Positions 1-11,789 are shown, counted from the stretch's first letter. The stretch: DNA of 64,000 nt from Micropruina glycogenica (GCF_900289045.1 NZ_LT985188.1:1736001-1800000), one strand, 5' to 3'. Made by a program: numbers and translations. The notes: a model not told the origin generated them from the sequence alone.

Positions 1-881
1 TCAACGGTGTCCGAAACAGCCCGCTGCCGGGTGTGTGTGGCGACGTCCAGGGCCGGGTAGGACTTTCCGGCGCCGCGCTGGTCCCAACCCACCACCAGGA
101 AGTCGCGGGTCAACGGCTCCAGCAGCACCCGTGAGAAGGCCAGGTCACTCTGGCCCGGTCCGCCGCTGAGGTAGAGCAGAACCGGCAGGTCGGCGCTGGC
201 TCCCCGGACCTGGATCCACTGTTGCTCGCCGCCGAGGTCCACCGTGATCAGCTCGCTGACCGAGCCCGGGATCGGCCGCCCGTCGGCGGTGGTCAGAGCA
301 GGGGACGATGCCTGGAGCGCCAACGATCCAGCCACCAGCGCGAGCGCCGCGGTGACCGCGGTCAGGCCGATCGGGCGACGTGATCGGGACCGTGTGGCCC
401 AGGCCGCACCCACCGCGATCGCGGTGCCGCCCAGTAGCCATGGCAGCACCCGGCCCAGGACGTAGGCGAGGGGACCGAAGGCGGAACCGAGCTCGAGCGG
501 GCCGGTGGACGGCAGGCCGGCGCGGGTCCGGATGAGCTCGAAGGCGACCAGATAGCCGGCCGGCGCGGCCAGCATCGACCACCGGGATCGGCTGACGACG
601 CCGGTGAGGATGCCGATCGCGACCCCACCCGCGATCAAGGCCAGGCTCCCGGAGGCGGTCACCGGCCCGCGCGGCTGCAGCACACCGACGGCCAGCCCGG
701 CGACACCGCCGCCGGCAAGGGCCACCAAGGCCCTGACCCAGGCGTGAGCGGTGGTACGCGTCCTCGCGACAGGTACCGTTCCGGGACTGCGTCCGGCCGA
801 GGTGCCCGGCCGGGGCGACGGATCGTCCATGGGCGCCGTCGAAGCGCTCGGACGTTGCGGTTGGTTCGGTTTGATGCTCAT
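1..881 (-). CDS. alpha/beta hydrolase with N-terminal membrane segments (3' end outside window)
   Basis: The reading frame is open from an ATG at 881 to the window edge, so the C-terminus is missing. About 45 polar, Pro/Ser-rich residues are followed by several hydrophobic segments (roughly residues 48-165) and then an extracytoplasmic hydrolase domain. That domain shows LSGGPGQSD (oxyanion-hole region, like HGGPG of S33 prolyl aminopeptidases) and GWDQRGAGKS. The nucleophile and catalytic histidine lie beyond the edge. It is divergent from the adjacent two-component system and may be its target. The family is clear; the substrate is unknown. Confidence 0.75.
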   Translation of the reverse strand, partial: MSIKPNQPQRPSASTAPMDDPSPRPGTSAGRSPGTVPVARTRTTAHAWVRALVALAGGGVAGLAVGVLQPRGPVTASGSLALIAGGVAIGILTGVVSRSRWSMLAAPAGYLVAFELIRTRAGLPSTGPLELGSAFGPLAYVLGRVLPWLLGGTAIAVGAAWATRSRSRRPIGLTAVTAALALVAGSLALQASSPALTTADGRPIPGSVSELITVDLGGEQQWIQVRGASADLPVLLYLSGGPGQSDLAFSRVLLEPLTRDFLVVGWDQRGAGKSYPALDVATHTRQRAVSDTV

Positions 882-1045
882 GACTTCAGGGTGCGCCGCA
901 GGTCGGCCGTACCGCGTCGGGCCGGCGCCCGGTTCCTGGCGCCATACCCGGGTCGCACCCGGGTGCAGAGGTCATTCCCGGGATGGACGCCGCTGTCATT
1001 CCGCAGATCGTTGTGAGGTCCGTACAGCCCGGATAGCTTGCCAGG

Positions 1046-2182
1046 ATGAGGACCTGGCACGACCTGCAGCAGTTGGACGCCGAGCGTCCTTGGCTGCTGG
1101 ATTGCGGGCTCGCCCTCGGCATCGCCTCCGCCGCCATGCTCTCGGCCGGCACGGCCGCCACGCCGCTGCAGCTGGGCCTGATCGTCGCCATCTCAGCCGG
1201 CTACGCGCTGCGCCGCAGAGCGCCGCTGCCCGTGCTGGTCGTCTCCGGGGCGCTGGTGGCAACGATGATCGCGCTGGGCTACACCACCGCGGTGATCGGC
1301 GCCGGGCTCTTCCTCGCCGCCTACACGGTGGCCGCGCACCGCCCGCTGCGGACGACGCTGATCGGCGCCGGCTACTGTCTCACCGTGCTCGTGGCGATCG
1401 CCGCGGCCTTTCCGGAACGGATGCCGTGGGAGGGGTTCGGCACCAACGTCGCCCTGTTCGTCGGTGCGTTCACGCTGGGCCGCGCCGGCCAACTGCACCG
1501 CCGCACCGCCCGGTTGGAGGCGGAGCGGGCCGAACTGGCGTCATGGAAGCAACAGGAGGAGACCCGGCACGCCGTCACCCAGGAGCGGTTGCGCATCGCC
1601 CGGGAGCTGCACGACGTGGTGGGTCACTCGCTCGGCGTGATCGCCCTGCAGGCCGGCGTCTGCGCCCGGATCGTGGACTCCGATCCCGCAGAGGCGCGTT
1701 CGGGACTGCTGGCCATCGCCGAGCGCAGTCGCAGCTCGCTGCGCGAGGTGCGACACATCCTCAGCGCCATTCGCGAGACGGACGAGCCCGACTGCCCGGC
1801 GCCGGGGCTGGCCGACACCCACACCCTGTTCTCCGGGTTCTCCGACGCCGGCCTGCGGCTCGAGGTGGAACGTCTCGGCGAGCCGTGGCCGCTGCCCACC
1901 GCTCTCGACCACACCGCCTACCGGGTGGTGCAGGAGGCGCTCACGAACGTGGTCCGGCACGCCGGCACCGACCGCGCCTGGGTGCGGATCCGGTTCGAAC
2001 CTGACCGGCTCGAGTTGCGGATCCGTGACCACGGTGTGGGTGCCGCGGGGCCGGAGGCCGCCGGTCTGGCCGGCATGCGCGAGCGGGTGGGTGCCTGGGG
2101 CGGGCGGCTGACGGCCGGCCCGATCGAGGGCGGCGGGTACGAGGTGGTTGCGATGCTGCCGAGAGATGGGGACGACCGGTGA
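1046..2182 (+). CDS. sensor histidine kinase, NarL/DesK type (HisKA_3)
   Basis: A 378-residue protein with about four to five hydrophobic segments in residues 15-145, then a coiled-coil linker, a HisKA_3 dimerisation helix with the phospho-acceptor His189 in RELHDVVGHSL, and a HATPase domain (N-box QEALTNVVRHA about 296-306, DHGVG about 328-332, GLAGMRERV about 340). There is no obvious sensor domain, so it probably senses membrane state or a ligand within the membrane. It overlaps the response regulator by 4 bp (GTGA), so the two are translationally coupled. The signal cannot be inferred; the divergent membrane hydrolase and the downstream MFS gene are candidate regulon members. Confidence 0.92.
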   Translation: MRTWHDLQQLDAERPWLLDCGLALGIASAAMLSAGTAATPLQLGLIVAISAGYALRRRAPLPVLVVSGALVATMIALGYTTAVIGAGLFLAAYTVAAHRPLRTTLIGAGYCLTVLVAIAAAFPERMPWEGFGTNVALFVGAFTLGRAGQLHRRTARLEAERAELASWKQQEETRHAVTQERLRIARELHDVVGHSLGVIALQAGVCARIVDSDPAEARSGLLAIAERSRSSLREVRHILSAIRETDEPDCPAPGLADTHTLFSGFSDAGLRLEVERLGEPWPLPTALDHTAYRVVQEALTNVVRHAGTDRAWVRIRFEPDRLELRIRDHGVGAAGPEAAGLAGMRERVGAWGGRLTAGPIEGGGYEVVAMLPRDGDDR

Positions 2183-2844
2183 TCCGGGTGCTGCTGGCCG
2201 ATGATGAAGCGCTCATCCGCAGCGGACTGGCCGTGCTGTTGCGACACGAGCCCGGGTTCGAGGTGGTGGGCTCGGCCGCGGACGGGCTCAGCGCCGTCCG
2301 ACTGGCGCACGAGCAGCGCCCCGATGTGGTGCTGATGGACGTCCGGATGCCGGGCATCGACGGCATCGAGGCGACCCGGCGGCTGGTCGCCGACCCGGCG
2401 ACGGCATCGGTCCGGGTCCTGATCCTGACCACCTTCGACCACGACGCGAACGTGTTCGCCGCGCTGCACGCCGGAGCAAGCGGCTTTCTGCCCAAGGACA
2501 CCGAGCCGGATCGGCTGCTGGAGGCCATCCGGGTCGTCGCCGGTGGTGAGGCGCTGCTGGCGCCGCGGGCCACGCGCCGGCTGATCGAGCAGTTCCGCCG
2601 GACCACTCCCCCGGCGACGCCTTCGGTCGCACTGGACGAGGCGCTCACTCCGCGCGAACTCGAGGTCCTTCCAGCGATCGCCGCCGGGTTGTCGAATGCA
2701 GAGATCGCCGACCGGTTCAGCATCAGCTACGCCACCGCGAAGACGCACGTCAGCCGGCTGCTGACCAAGCTGGATGTGCGGGATCGCGCCCAATTGGTGA
2801 TCATCGCCTACGAGTACGGCGTGGTGCGGCCGGGAGCTGGGTGA
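2179..2844 (+). CDS. LuxR/NarL-family response regulator
   Basis: A 221-residue response regulator. The receiver domain spans about residues 1-120, with acidic pocket DD at 8-9, phospho-acceptor Asp54 in LMDVRMPG, and the conserved Thr (LTTFD) and Lys (LPKDT). A C-terminal LuxR helix-turn-helix begins LTPRELEVLPAIAAGLSN. It starts with GTG overlapping the kinase stop, so it is the partner of the upstream kinase. Length and domain order are normal. Confidence 0.95.
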   Translation: MIRVLLADDEALIRSGLAVLLRHEPGFEVVGSAADGLSAVRLAHEQRPDVVLMDVRMPGIDGIEATRRLVADPATASVRVLILTTFDHDANVFAALHAGASGFLPKDTEPDRLLEAIRVVAGGEALLAPRATRRLIEQFRRTTPPATPSVALDEALTPRELEVLPAIAAGLSNAEIADRFSISYATAKTHVSRLLTKLDVRDRAQLVIIAYEYGVVRPGAG

Positions 2845-2865
2845 GCACGAACGTCGCACCGCACC

Positions 2866-2932
2866 ACGTTGCACGGGTTTGGATTCGTTGCTCGTGTTTG
2901 AACGGTGCAACGAATCCAAAGGTGTGCAACGT
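2866..2932. repeat. long two-tier inverted repeat after the response regulator
   Basis: Two nested perfect stems are separated by a 3-nt mismatch: ACGTTGCAC (2866-2874) with GTGCAACGT (2924-2932), and TTTGGATTCGTTGC (2878-2891) with GCAACGAATCCAAA (2907-2920), with a 15-nt loop. That is 23 paired positions. No T-run follows, so it is not a canonical intrinsic terminator. It could act as a bidirectional terminator, an operator for the MFS gene starting 49 bp downstream, or a mobile palindrome. Confidence 0.85.
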
Positions 2933-2980
2933 CCCGGACGGCCGTGAATAGCGAGGATGCCCGCTGGATAGGGTGACGCG

Positions 2981-4180
2981 GTGACCGATCTGAGCGCCGT
3001 GCAGCGCCGCACCATCGCCGTTTTGTCGGTGGGTCAGGTGCTGGGCGGAATCAGTTTCGGCGCCACGGTTTCGCTCGGTGCGGTGCTGGCTGCGCACCTG
3101 TCGGGCAGCGACGCGTTGTCGGGCCTCGCCACCGCGGCGATCACGCTCGGCACGGCGCTCACGGCGGTGCCGCTGGCGGCGCTGGCCAGGCGATGGGGTC
3201 GGCGGCCCGCGCTCGCCACCGGCATGACGGTGGCCCTGGTGGGCGTGGGGCTGGTGATCGCCGCGGTCGCGGGGCACGCGTTCCCCCTGCTGTTGACCGG
3301 ATTCGTGCTGATCGGAGCGGGGCAGGCGGCCAACTTGCAGTCCCGCTTCGCGGCCGCCGACCTGGCCACGGACGCCTCGCGCGGCCGCGACCTGTCGATC
3401 GTGGTGTGGACGACCACCATCGGTGCCGTGTTGGGCCCCAACCTGGTGGGCCCGGGCGAAGTTGTGGGAGCTGCGGTGGGCATGCCGCCGCTCACCGGGG
3501 CATATGTGTTCACGGTCGTGGCCCAGCTCGCGGGCATCGTGTTGTACCTGGTGGCGCTGCGGCCCGACCCGCTGCTGCTGGCGCAGCGGGTGGTGGCGGC
3601 GCATGACGCGGCGGCGGCACGAATCGCATGCGCGGATCGTCCGGTGGCGGCCCGCTACGCGACGGTGGCGATCGTGGGTGCGCACGGCGTGATGGTGTCG
3701 ATCATGGCGATGACGCCGGTGCATCTGCTGCACCACGGGGCCACGCTCACCATCGTGGGGCTGACGATCAGCCTGCACATCGCGGGCATGTACGGGTTGT
3801 CGCCGGTGTTCGGGCTGCTCGCCGATCGCTGGGGTCGGGTGCCGACGATCGTGCTGGGGTACGCGATTCTGGCCGGGTGCATGGCGGTGATCGCCTTCGG
3901 GCAGCACGACACGGCGGCGGTGACCATCGCCCTCGTGCTGCTGGGTCTGGGTTGGAGCGCGGCGACCGTGGCGGGGTCCACGTTACTGACCGAAGCGTCG
4001 GCCGAAGCCGTCCGAACCCAGCGGCAGGGGCGCAACGATTTCATGATGAGCCTGGTCGCGGCAGTGGGCGCCACCGGCGCTGGCGCCGTGTTGAACTCGA
4101 TCGGATTCGCCGGGTTGGCGCTGACCACCGTGCCGATTCTGCTGGCGGTCGTGGTGTTGGCGCCGCTGGGACGGCGGTGA
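2981..4180 (+). CDS. MFS transporter
   Basis: A 399-residue, strongly hydrophobic protein with about 12 predicted membrane segments. It carries the MFS loop 2-3 signature (LARRWGRRPALATG, about residues 67-80) and the homologous loop 8-9 motif (LADRWGRVPT, about 280). It starts at GTG; no nearer in-frame ATG fits the first helix. The family suggests a proton-driven exporter for drugs or metabolites. The substrate is unknown. It may belong to the regulon of the two-component system just upstream. Confidence 0.88.
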   Translation: MTDLSAVQRRTIAVLSVGQVLGGISFGATVSLGAVLAAHLSGSDALSGLATAAITLGTALTAVPLAALARRWGRRPALATGMTVALVGVGLVIAAVAGHAFPLLLTGFVLIGAGQAANLQSRFAAADLATDASRGRDLSIVVWTTTIGAVLGPNLVGPGEVVGAAVGMPPLTGAYVFTVVAQLAGIVLYLVALRPDPLLLAQRVVAAHDAAAARIACADRPVAARYATVAIVGAHGVMVSIMAMTPVHLLHHGATLTIVGLTISLHIAGMYGLSPVFGLLADRWGRVPTIVLGYAILAGCMAVIAFGQHDTAAVTIALVLLGLGWSAATVAGSTLLTEASAEAVRTQRQGRNDFMMSLVAAVGATGAGAVLNSIGFAGLALTTVPILLAVVVLAPLGRR

Positions 4181-4392
4181 GAACGTCCGCGGCCCTCCTG
4201 AGTCGGCAACCGATGCCGGCATCGGTGCTTGCTGCCCTGATGAGTCTGAGGTGCCACGTTATTTCCCGGCACCAGAAAGCTGACCCGGCGCCACTGATCG
4301 ATGCCGGCATCGGTTCCGGTCACGCCAGAGATTCCGGCGTCCGCCGGCATAACGGAAGTGCCCGCCGCACTGACGAGCGGTCGCCCGCCGCC
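4181..4392. repeat. intergenic cluster of palindromic repeats between convergent genes
   Basis: No gene is visible. The stretch holds an 18-bp perfect palindrome, ACCGATGCCGGCATCGGT (4209-4226), a second CGATGCCGGCATCG copy (4299-4312), and a REP-like hairpin CCGGCG-TC-CGCCGG (4334-4347) followed by ATAACGG. The MFS gene and argH converge here, so these stems may serve as terminators. Confidence 0.75.
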
Positions 4393-6396
<2,004 letters not shown>

Positions 6397-6400
<4 letters not shown>

Positions 6401-7602
6401 ACCGAGTCCAGCAGGCCGGGCAGCGCAGCGACGAACCGGTCGAGTTCGGCGTCGGGAACGATCAAGGGTGGCGCCAGCCGCACCACGGTGGGCCGCGGGG
6501 CGTTGATCACGAAACCGGCGGCCAACGCGGCGTCGGCCACCGCGGGCGCGATCGGTTCGGTGAGCACCACGCCGCGCAGCAGCCCGCGGCCGCGCACGTG
6601 GTCGATGCGCGGGTGGCCGAGTGCCGTGATCGAAGCGGCGAGCCGCTCCCCCGCCTCGTGGACGCGCTGCAGCAGCCCGTCGCGCTCGATGATGCCGAGC
6701 ACGGCCAGCCCGGCGGCCGCGCCCACCGGGTTGCCGCCGAACGTGGTGCCGTGCGAGCCGGGGCCGAGCAGGGTGGCCGCCGGGCCGGTGGCCACGCAGG
6801 CGCCGATCGGAAACCCGTTGCCGAGACCCTTGGCGAAGGTGACGATGTCACCGGTCACCCCGGACGCGCTGCTGGCCAGCCAGTCGCCGCAGCGCCCGAT
6901 GCCGGTCTGCACCTCGTCGATCCACAGCAGCGCGCCGACCGCGCTGGTCAGTTCACGCACCTTCGCCAGGTAGCCCGCCGGTGGTTCGACGACCCCGTTC
7001 TCGCCCTGGATCGGTTCGAGAATGACGGCTGCCACGGTGTCGTCCAAGACCTCGGCGAGGGCGGCCTCGTCGCCGTAGGGTACGAACGTGACGTCGCCGG
7101 GCAGCGGTTCGAACGGCTCGCGATAGGCGGGGTTGCTGGTCAGCGCCAGCGCGCCGAGGCTGCGGCCGTGAAACGAGCCGTCCATGGCGATCAGCCGGGT
7201 GCGGCCGGTGCGGCGGGTGATCTTGAACCCGGCCTCGTTGGCCTCGGTGCCCGAGTTGGTGAAGAACACCCGGGCGGGCAGGCCGGGGGCGTTGGCGGTG
7301 ACCAGGGCGTCCAGCTTCTCGGCGAGCGCGATCTGGGTGGGTGTGGCGAAGAAGTTCGACACGTGGCCCAGCGTCGACAACTGCGCCGAGATGGCGCCGA
7401 TCACCTGCGGGTGCGCGTGGCCGAGCGAGTTGACCGCCAGCCCGGCGAGCAGGTCGAGGTAGCGGTTGCCGTCGGCGTCCCACAGGTGCACACCCTCGCC
7501 GCGCACGAACACGCGCTTGGGTGGGCCGAAGGTGTTCATGACCGACCCGGTGTACTGGCTGGTGAGCTCGGCCTGCGCGCCGACCGGCGGCGTGAGGGTC
7601 AT
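6397..7602 (-). CDS. argD: acetylornithine aminotransferase
   Basis: A 401-residue class-III PLP aminotransferase converting N-acetylglutamate semialdehyde to N-acetylornithine. [14 protein letters not shown] (about 114-127) binds the PLP phosphate, [11 protein letters not shown] (about 227-237) supplies the conserved Asp, and Lys258 in [11 protein letters not shown] forms the Schiff base. Overlaps of 4 bp with argB (upstream) and argR (downstream) show tight translational coupling. Confidence 0.96.
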
Positions 7603-8591
7603 GAGTCAGCTCCGGCAGACTCGGCCGGCGGGGTCTCGACAGGCTCGACCAACGGAGCGGGGGTCTCGACACGCTCGACCGACTGCGTGTCGTCGTCCGG
7701 CACGATCATCGTGCCCAGCCCCTCGCTGGTGAAGATCTCGAGCAGCAGGCTGTGCGGCACCCGTCCGTCGATGATCGTGGCCCGGTCGACGCCACCCTGC
7801 ACGGCCTGCAGGCAGGCCTCCATCTTGGGGATCATGCCCGCCTCGAGGCTGGGCAGCAGCGCCTTGAGTTCGGTGCTGGAGATGCGGGCGATGACCTCGG
7901 AACTGGCCGGCCAGTCGGCGTACAACCCCTCGACATCGGTGAGCACCACCAACCGCTCGGCGTTCAGCGCCACCGCGAGCGCCCCGGCGGCGGTGTCGGC
8001 GTTCACGTTGTGCACGTTGCCGTCTTCGTCGGGAGCGACGGTGGCGATCACCGGAATGCGGCCGGCGTCGATCAGGTCGAGCACCGTCTCGGGACGCACC
8101 TGGGTGACCTCGCCGACCAGGCCGATGTCGTGCTCCTCGCCGTCGATGGTGACGCCCCGGCGGGTGGCGGTGAACAGCCCGGCGTCTTCACCCGACAGGC
8201 CGACCGCGAGGGGGCCGTGGGCGTTGAGCAGGCCGACGAGTTCGCGTCCCACCTGCCCCACGAGCACCATGCGCACCACGTCCATGGCCTCGGGCGAGGT
8301 GACTCGCAGCCCGCCCTTGAACTCGGACGTGATGCCCAGCCGGCCCAGCATCGACGAGATCTGCGGCCCGCCGCCGTGCACCACCACTGGCTTCAGCCCG
8401 CAGCGGCGTAGGAACACGATGTCGTCGGCGAAGGCGCGCTTGAGGCCGTCGTTGATCATCGCGTTGCCGCCGTACTTGACCACGATCACGCTGCCGACGT
8501 ACCGCTCGAGCCACGGCAGCGCCTCGATCAGGGTTTCGGCCTTGGCGATGACCCGCGCCGCGGTCTCCCGCGAGCGGGTGGTGGGGGTCAT
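7599..8591 (-). CDS. argB: acetylglutamate kinase with repeat-derived C-terminal tail
   Basis: Amino-acid-kinase fold phosphorylating N-acetylglutamate. VVKYGGNAM (about 37-45) and VHGGGPQI (about 71-78) are the nucleotide and substrate loops. The protein is 330 residues against about 295-300 normally. The extra C-terminal residues (rich in VETP, from about 300) are encoded by two tandem copies of a dispersed 23-bp repeat (7630-7652 and 7659-7682). The kinase core looks intact, so the tail is probably tolerated. Arginine-feedback properties cannot be read from sequence. Confidence 0.95.
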   Translation of the reverse strand: MTPTTRSRETAARVIAKAETLIEALPWLERYVGSVIVVKYGGNAMINDGLKRAFADDIVFLRRCGLKPVVVHGGGPQISSMLGRLGITSEFKGGLRVTSPEAMDVVRMVLVGQVGRELVGLLNAHGPLAVGLSGEDAGLFTATRRGVTIDGEEHDIGLVGEVTQVRPETVLDLIDAGRIPVIATVAPDEDGNVHNVNADTAAGALAVALNAERLVVLTDVEGLYADWPASSEVIARISSTELKALLPSLEAGMIPKMEACLQAVQGGVDRATIIDGRVPHSLLLEIFTSEGLGTMIVPDDDTQSVERVETPAPLVEPVETPPAESAGADS

Positions 8592-9742
8592 GTGGAGTAC
8601 TCCGCGTTCTCTTTGACGTAGTCGTAGGTGAGATCGTTAGTCCAGATGGTGGCCGTCGCCTCGCCCGCATGCAGGTTGACGTCGACCACCACGTCGCGGC
8701 CCGTGAGGTCGACTTCGGCGCGGTCGGCGCCGAGCTGTCCGTCCACGAAGACACCGATTCCGTTGAACGAGACGTCGACATGGTCGGGATCGAACTCGGC
8801 GGCCACGGTGCCGGCGGCGGCCAGCACCCGACCCCAGTTGGGGTCGTTGCCGAACACGGCGCACTTGAACAGGTTGCTGCGAGCGATCGCGCGGGCCACC
8901 GCCAGCGCGTCGGCCTCGGACGCGGCCCCGGCCACGGTGACCTCGATGTCGTGCGAACTGCCCTCGGAGTCGGCCAGCAGTTGCATGGCGAGCGAGTGAC
9001 AGACGCCGGTGAGCGCCTCGGTGAACTCCTCGGGGTCGGCGGCCTCGCCGGACGCCCCGCTGGCCAGCAGCATCACCGTGTCGTTGGTCGACATGCAGCC
9101 GTCGGAGTCGGTGCGGTCGAAGGTGAACGAGGTGGCGGTGGTGAGGGCGCTCGCCAGGTCGTCGGCCGCGACCACGGCGTCGGTGGTGATCACCACGAGC
9201 ATGGTGGCCAGGGCGGGGGCGAGCATGCCCGCGCCCTTCGCCATGCCGCCGATCGCCCAGTGGTGCGGCGAGTGGTACTCGGCCGTCTTGGGCACGGTGT
9301 CGGTGGTCATGATCGCCTCGGCGGCGGCCGGGCCGCCCTCGTCGGACAGGTCCTGGGTGGCGAGCTCGATGCCGGCCAGCACCCTATCCATGGGCAGTCG
9401 GACGCCGATCAGCCCGGTGGAGCAGACCGCCACGTCGGTGACGTCGGCGCCGATCGCCTCGGCCGTCCATTCGGCCATCTGCCGGGCGTCTGCCAGGCCG
9501 GCGCGTCCGGTGCAGGCGTTGGCGCCGCCCGAGTTGAGCACGACGGCGGCGAGCCGTCCGTCGGCGGCGGCGTCGCGCGACCACAGCACTGGGGCGGCCT
9601 TGAACGCGTTGCTGGTGAACACGGCGGCGGCGTGGGCGTCGGGGCCGTTGTTGACCACGAGGGCCAGGTCGGGGCGTCCGGACGCCTTGATGCCGGCGGT
9701 GACGCCGGCCGCGGTGAAGCCCTTGGGGGTGGTGACGCTCAC
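8588..9742 (-). CDS. argJ: bifunctional ornithine acetyltransferase / N-acetylglutamate synthase
   Basis: A 384-residue Ntn-type enzyme that recycles the acetyl group from N-acetylornithine to glutamate. The self-cleavage site is the Ala-Thr pair in [10 protein letters not shown], with Thr180 as the new nucleophile. STGLIG and [11 protein letters not shown] fit the family. The frame is open further upstream, but the GTG at 9742 overlaps the argC stop by 4 bp and gives the normal family N-terminus (SVTTPKGF), so it is the start chosen here. Confidence 0.96.
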   Translation of the reverse strand: MSVTTPKGFTAAGVTAGIKASGRPDLALVVNNGPDAHAAAVFTSNAFKAAPVLWSRDAAADGRLAAVVLNSGGANACTGRAGLADARQMAEWTAEAIGADVTDVAVCSTGLIGVRLPMDRVLAGIELATQDLSDEGGPAAAEAIMTTDTVPKTAEYHSPHHWAIGGMAKGAGMLAPALATMLVVITTDAVVAADDLASALTTATSFTFDRTDSDGCMSTNDTVMLLASGASGEAADPEEFTEALTGVCHSLAMQLLADSEGSSHDIEVTVAGAASEADALAVARAIARSNLFKCAVFGNDPNWGRVLAAAGTVAAEFDPDHVDVSFNGIGVFVDGQLGADRAEVDLTGRDVVVDVNLHAGEATATIWTNDLTYDYVKENAEYST

Positions 9743-10794
9743 GGTGCTACTCCGATCGTGGTGAGGCCGGTGTGTTCGGGCAGGCCGCGGGCCAGGTTCA
9801 TCGACTGAACGGCCGCGCCCGCGGTGCCCTTGACCAGATTGTCGATCGCGCAGATCGCGACCAGGCGTTCGGCACGCTGGTCGACGGTGACCTGCACCAG
9901 AGCGGTGTTGGCGCCCAGGGTGGCGGCCGTGCTCGGCCACTGGCCCTCGGGCAGCAGGTGGACGAACGCCTCGTGGGCGTAGGCCTGTTGCCAGGCCTCG
10001 CGGATGGTCGCGGGATCGGTACCGGGAGCCAGCCGGGCCGTGCAGGTGGCGAGAATGCCGCGGGCCATCGGCACCAGGGTGGGGGTGAAGCTAATCCGAA
10101 TCTGGTCGCCGCGGCTCTTGCCGAGGTTCTGCTCGATCTCGGGAATATGCCGGTGCACGCCGCCGACGCCGTACGGGCTGGCCGACCCGTGGATCTCGGA
10201 GGCCAGCAGGTGCGGCTTGAGCGATTTGCCGGCCCCGCTGACGCCGTTGGCCAGCACCGCGACCAGGTCGGTGGGCTCGATCAGGCCGGCCGCGATGCCG
10301 GGCGCGAGCGCGAACGTGACCGCGGTGACGTTACAGCCGGGCACTGCGATGCGGGTGGCGGTGCGCAGGTGGTCGCGCTGTTTGGCGCCCTCGGCCAGGA
10401 GCAGTTCGGGCATGCCGTAGGTCCAGGTGCCGGGGTGCTCGCCCCCGTAGTAGGTCGTCCAGGCCTCCGCGGATTCGAGCCGGTGGTCGGCGCCCAGATC
10501 GATCAACATCGAATCGGGCGAGGCTTCGGCCAGTTGTGCGGCGATCTCGCCCGAGGTGCCGTGCGGCAGCGCGAGAACGATCACGTCGTGGCCGGCCAGG
10601 CTGTCAACGGTGGTGTCGAGTACGTCCGCGTCGGCCAGCGGCAGCAGGTGCGGCTGGTGTTGGCCCAGCTTCGAACCGGCGCTCGACTTGGCGGTGAGGT
10701 TGCCGATCGTGACGCCCGGGTGCTGCAGGAGCAGCCGGAGCACCTCGCCCCCGGCGTACCCGGTGCAGCCCGACACGGCGATCCGAAGGGTCAT
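9739..10794 (-). CDS. argC: N-acetyl-gamma-glutamyl-phosphate reductase
   Basis: NADPH-dependent reduction of acetylglutamyl phosphate. The Rossmann motif SGCTGYAGGEVLRLL lies at the N-terminus (about 8-22) and the catalytic Cys154 in VPGCNVTAV. About 351 residues, as is usual. The ATG at 10794 (MTLRIAVSGC) was chosen; ATGs at 10800 and 10815 would add two or seven residues. First gene of the argCJBDRH cluster. Confidence 0.95.
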   Translation of the reverse strand: MTLRIAVSGCTGYAGGEVLRLLLQHPGVTIGNLTAKSSAGSKLGQHQPHLLPLADADVLDTTVDSLAGHDVIVLALPHGTSGEIAAQLAEASPDSMLIDLGADHRLESAEAWTTYYGGEHPGTWTYGMPELLLAEGAKQRDHLRTATRIAVPGCNVTAVTFALAPGIAAGLIEPTDLVAVLANGVSGAGKSLKPHLLASEIHGSASPYGVGGVHRHIPEIEQNLGKSRGDQIRISFTPTLVPMARGILATCTARLAPGTDPATIREAWQQAYAHEAFVHLLPEGQWPSTAATLGANTALVQVTVDQRAERLVAICAIDNLVKGTAGAAVQSMNLARGLPEHTGLTTIGVAP

Positions 10795-10815
10795 GGGCAT
10801 TACTATGCCGCACAA

Positions 10816-10829
10816 GGAATGATTATTCC
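10816..10829. promoter_or_regulatory. putative ArgR operator (ARG box) upstream of argC
   Basis: GGAAT-GATT-ATTCC is a 5-bp inverted repeat in an AT-rich patch 22 bp upstream of the argC start. It resembles the 18-bp ARG-box consensus of ArgR/AhrC regulators, which is built on TGAAT and ATTCA half-sites. Only one box is clear. The argR gene in the same operon makes autoregulation likely. Confidence 0.6.
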
Positions 10830-11009
10830 ATTCGGAACCGGTCGCCGAGACTCAGCCCGTGATCGACTTTGGAGCTCGTGCGGATCTGCGACAACGTGGC
10901 GTACACCGGCTTTCGCCGGAATGACGGCGTCCCAGCCGGCCGGTGTACTGCTCAGCTCAGCATTCTGTTGCGCTGTCGCCGGCATGACGGCGTCGCCCGC
11001 TGGCCGTAC
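10830..11009. repeat. intergenic region with REP-like hairpins
   Basis: No gene is visible. The stretch holds CCGGC-TTTC-GCCGG followed by AATGACG (10906-10927) and a related CGCCGGCATGACGG near 10978. Both belong to the dispersed GCCGG(G)ATGAC repeat family of this window. They lie beyond the 3' end of the HAD gene and upstream of argC. Confidence 0.6.
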
Positions 11010-11789
11010 TCAGATCTGGTCGACCAGTTCGTGCACGCCGTTGAGGATTTGGTTGGGACGGAAGGGGTACGTCGCCACGTCGGCCTCGGTGGTCAGCCCG
11101 GTGAGCACCAGCACGGTGTGCAGGCCCGCCTCCATGCCGGCCACGATGTCGGTGTCCATACGGTCGCCGATCATCGCGGTGGTCTCGGAGTGCGCCTCGA
11201 TGCGACGCATCGCCGAGCGGAACATCATCGGGTTCGGCTTGCCCACCACGTAGGGCTGGCGGTTGGTCGCCGCGGTGATCATCGCCGCCACGGCACCGGC
11301 CGCGGGCAGCAGCCCGTCCTTGCTGGGGCCGGTGGTGTCGGGGTTGGTCACGATGAACCGCGACCCGTTGCTGATCAGCCGGATCGCCTTGGTGATCGCC
11401 TCGAACGAGAAGGTGCGGGTCTCGCCCAGCACCACGAAGTCGGGGTCGTCGTCGGTGAGCACGAAGCCCGCGTCGTGCAACGCGAACGTCAGCCCCGCCT
11501 CGCCGATCACGTAGGCGGTCTTGTCGCCCGGCTGGGTCTTCAGAAACGCGCCGGTGGCCATGGCTGAGGTCCAGATGTTGTCTTGCGGAATGCGCAGGCC
11601 CGACCGCTTCAACCGCGCCGACAGGTCACGCGGCGTGAACAGGGAGTTGTTGGTGAGCACCAGGAACCGTTTCGAGGTGTCGACCCAGCGCTGGATCAGT
11701 TCGGCCGCCCCGGGCAGCGCCTGTTCTTCATGAACCAGCACGCCGTCCATGTCGGTCAGCCAGCATTCAATGTTACGAGCTTTGCTCAT
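11010..11789 (-). CDS. HAD-superfamily IIA hydrolase (NagD-like)
   Basis: A 259-residue phosphatase. The nucleophile Asp13 and acid Asp15 lie in DMDGVL, motif II is VLTNNS (about 44-49), and motif III/IV are GKPNP and GDRMDTDI. The NagD/PNPase-like cap lies between motifs II and III. Family members dephosphorylate nucleotide monophosphates, pyridoxal phosphate or sugar phosphates; the substrate here is not decidable. Transcribed away from the hem operon. Confidence 0.9.
   Translation of the reverse strand: MSKARNIECWLTDMDGVLVHEEQALPGAAELIQRWVDTSKRFLVLTNNSLFTPRDLSARLKRSGLRIPQDNIWTSAMATGAFLKTQPGDKTAYVIGEAGLTFALHDAGFVLTDDDPDFVVLGETRTFSFEAITKAIRLISNGSRFIVTNPDTTGPSKDGLLPAAGAVAAMITAATNRQPYVVGKPNPMMFRSAMRRIEAHSETTAMIGDRMDTDIVAGMEAGLHTVLVLTGLTTEADVATYPFRPNQILNGVHELVDQI

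Noticed and set aside
751-2004. 417-codon plus-strand frame over the histidine kinase
   Set aside because: Different frame of the same strand as the kinase, low-complexity Arg/Gly/Ala product; the kinase frame has all motifs.
6598-8616. 672-codon open frame on the plus strand
   Set aside because: Antisense to argD and argB, which have complete motifs; no recognisable protein features.
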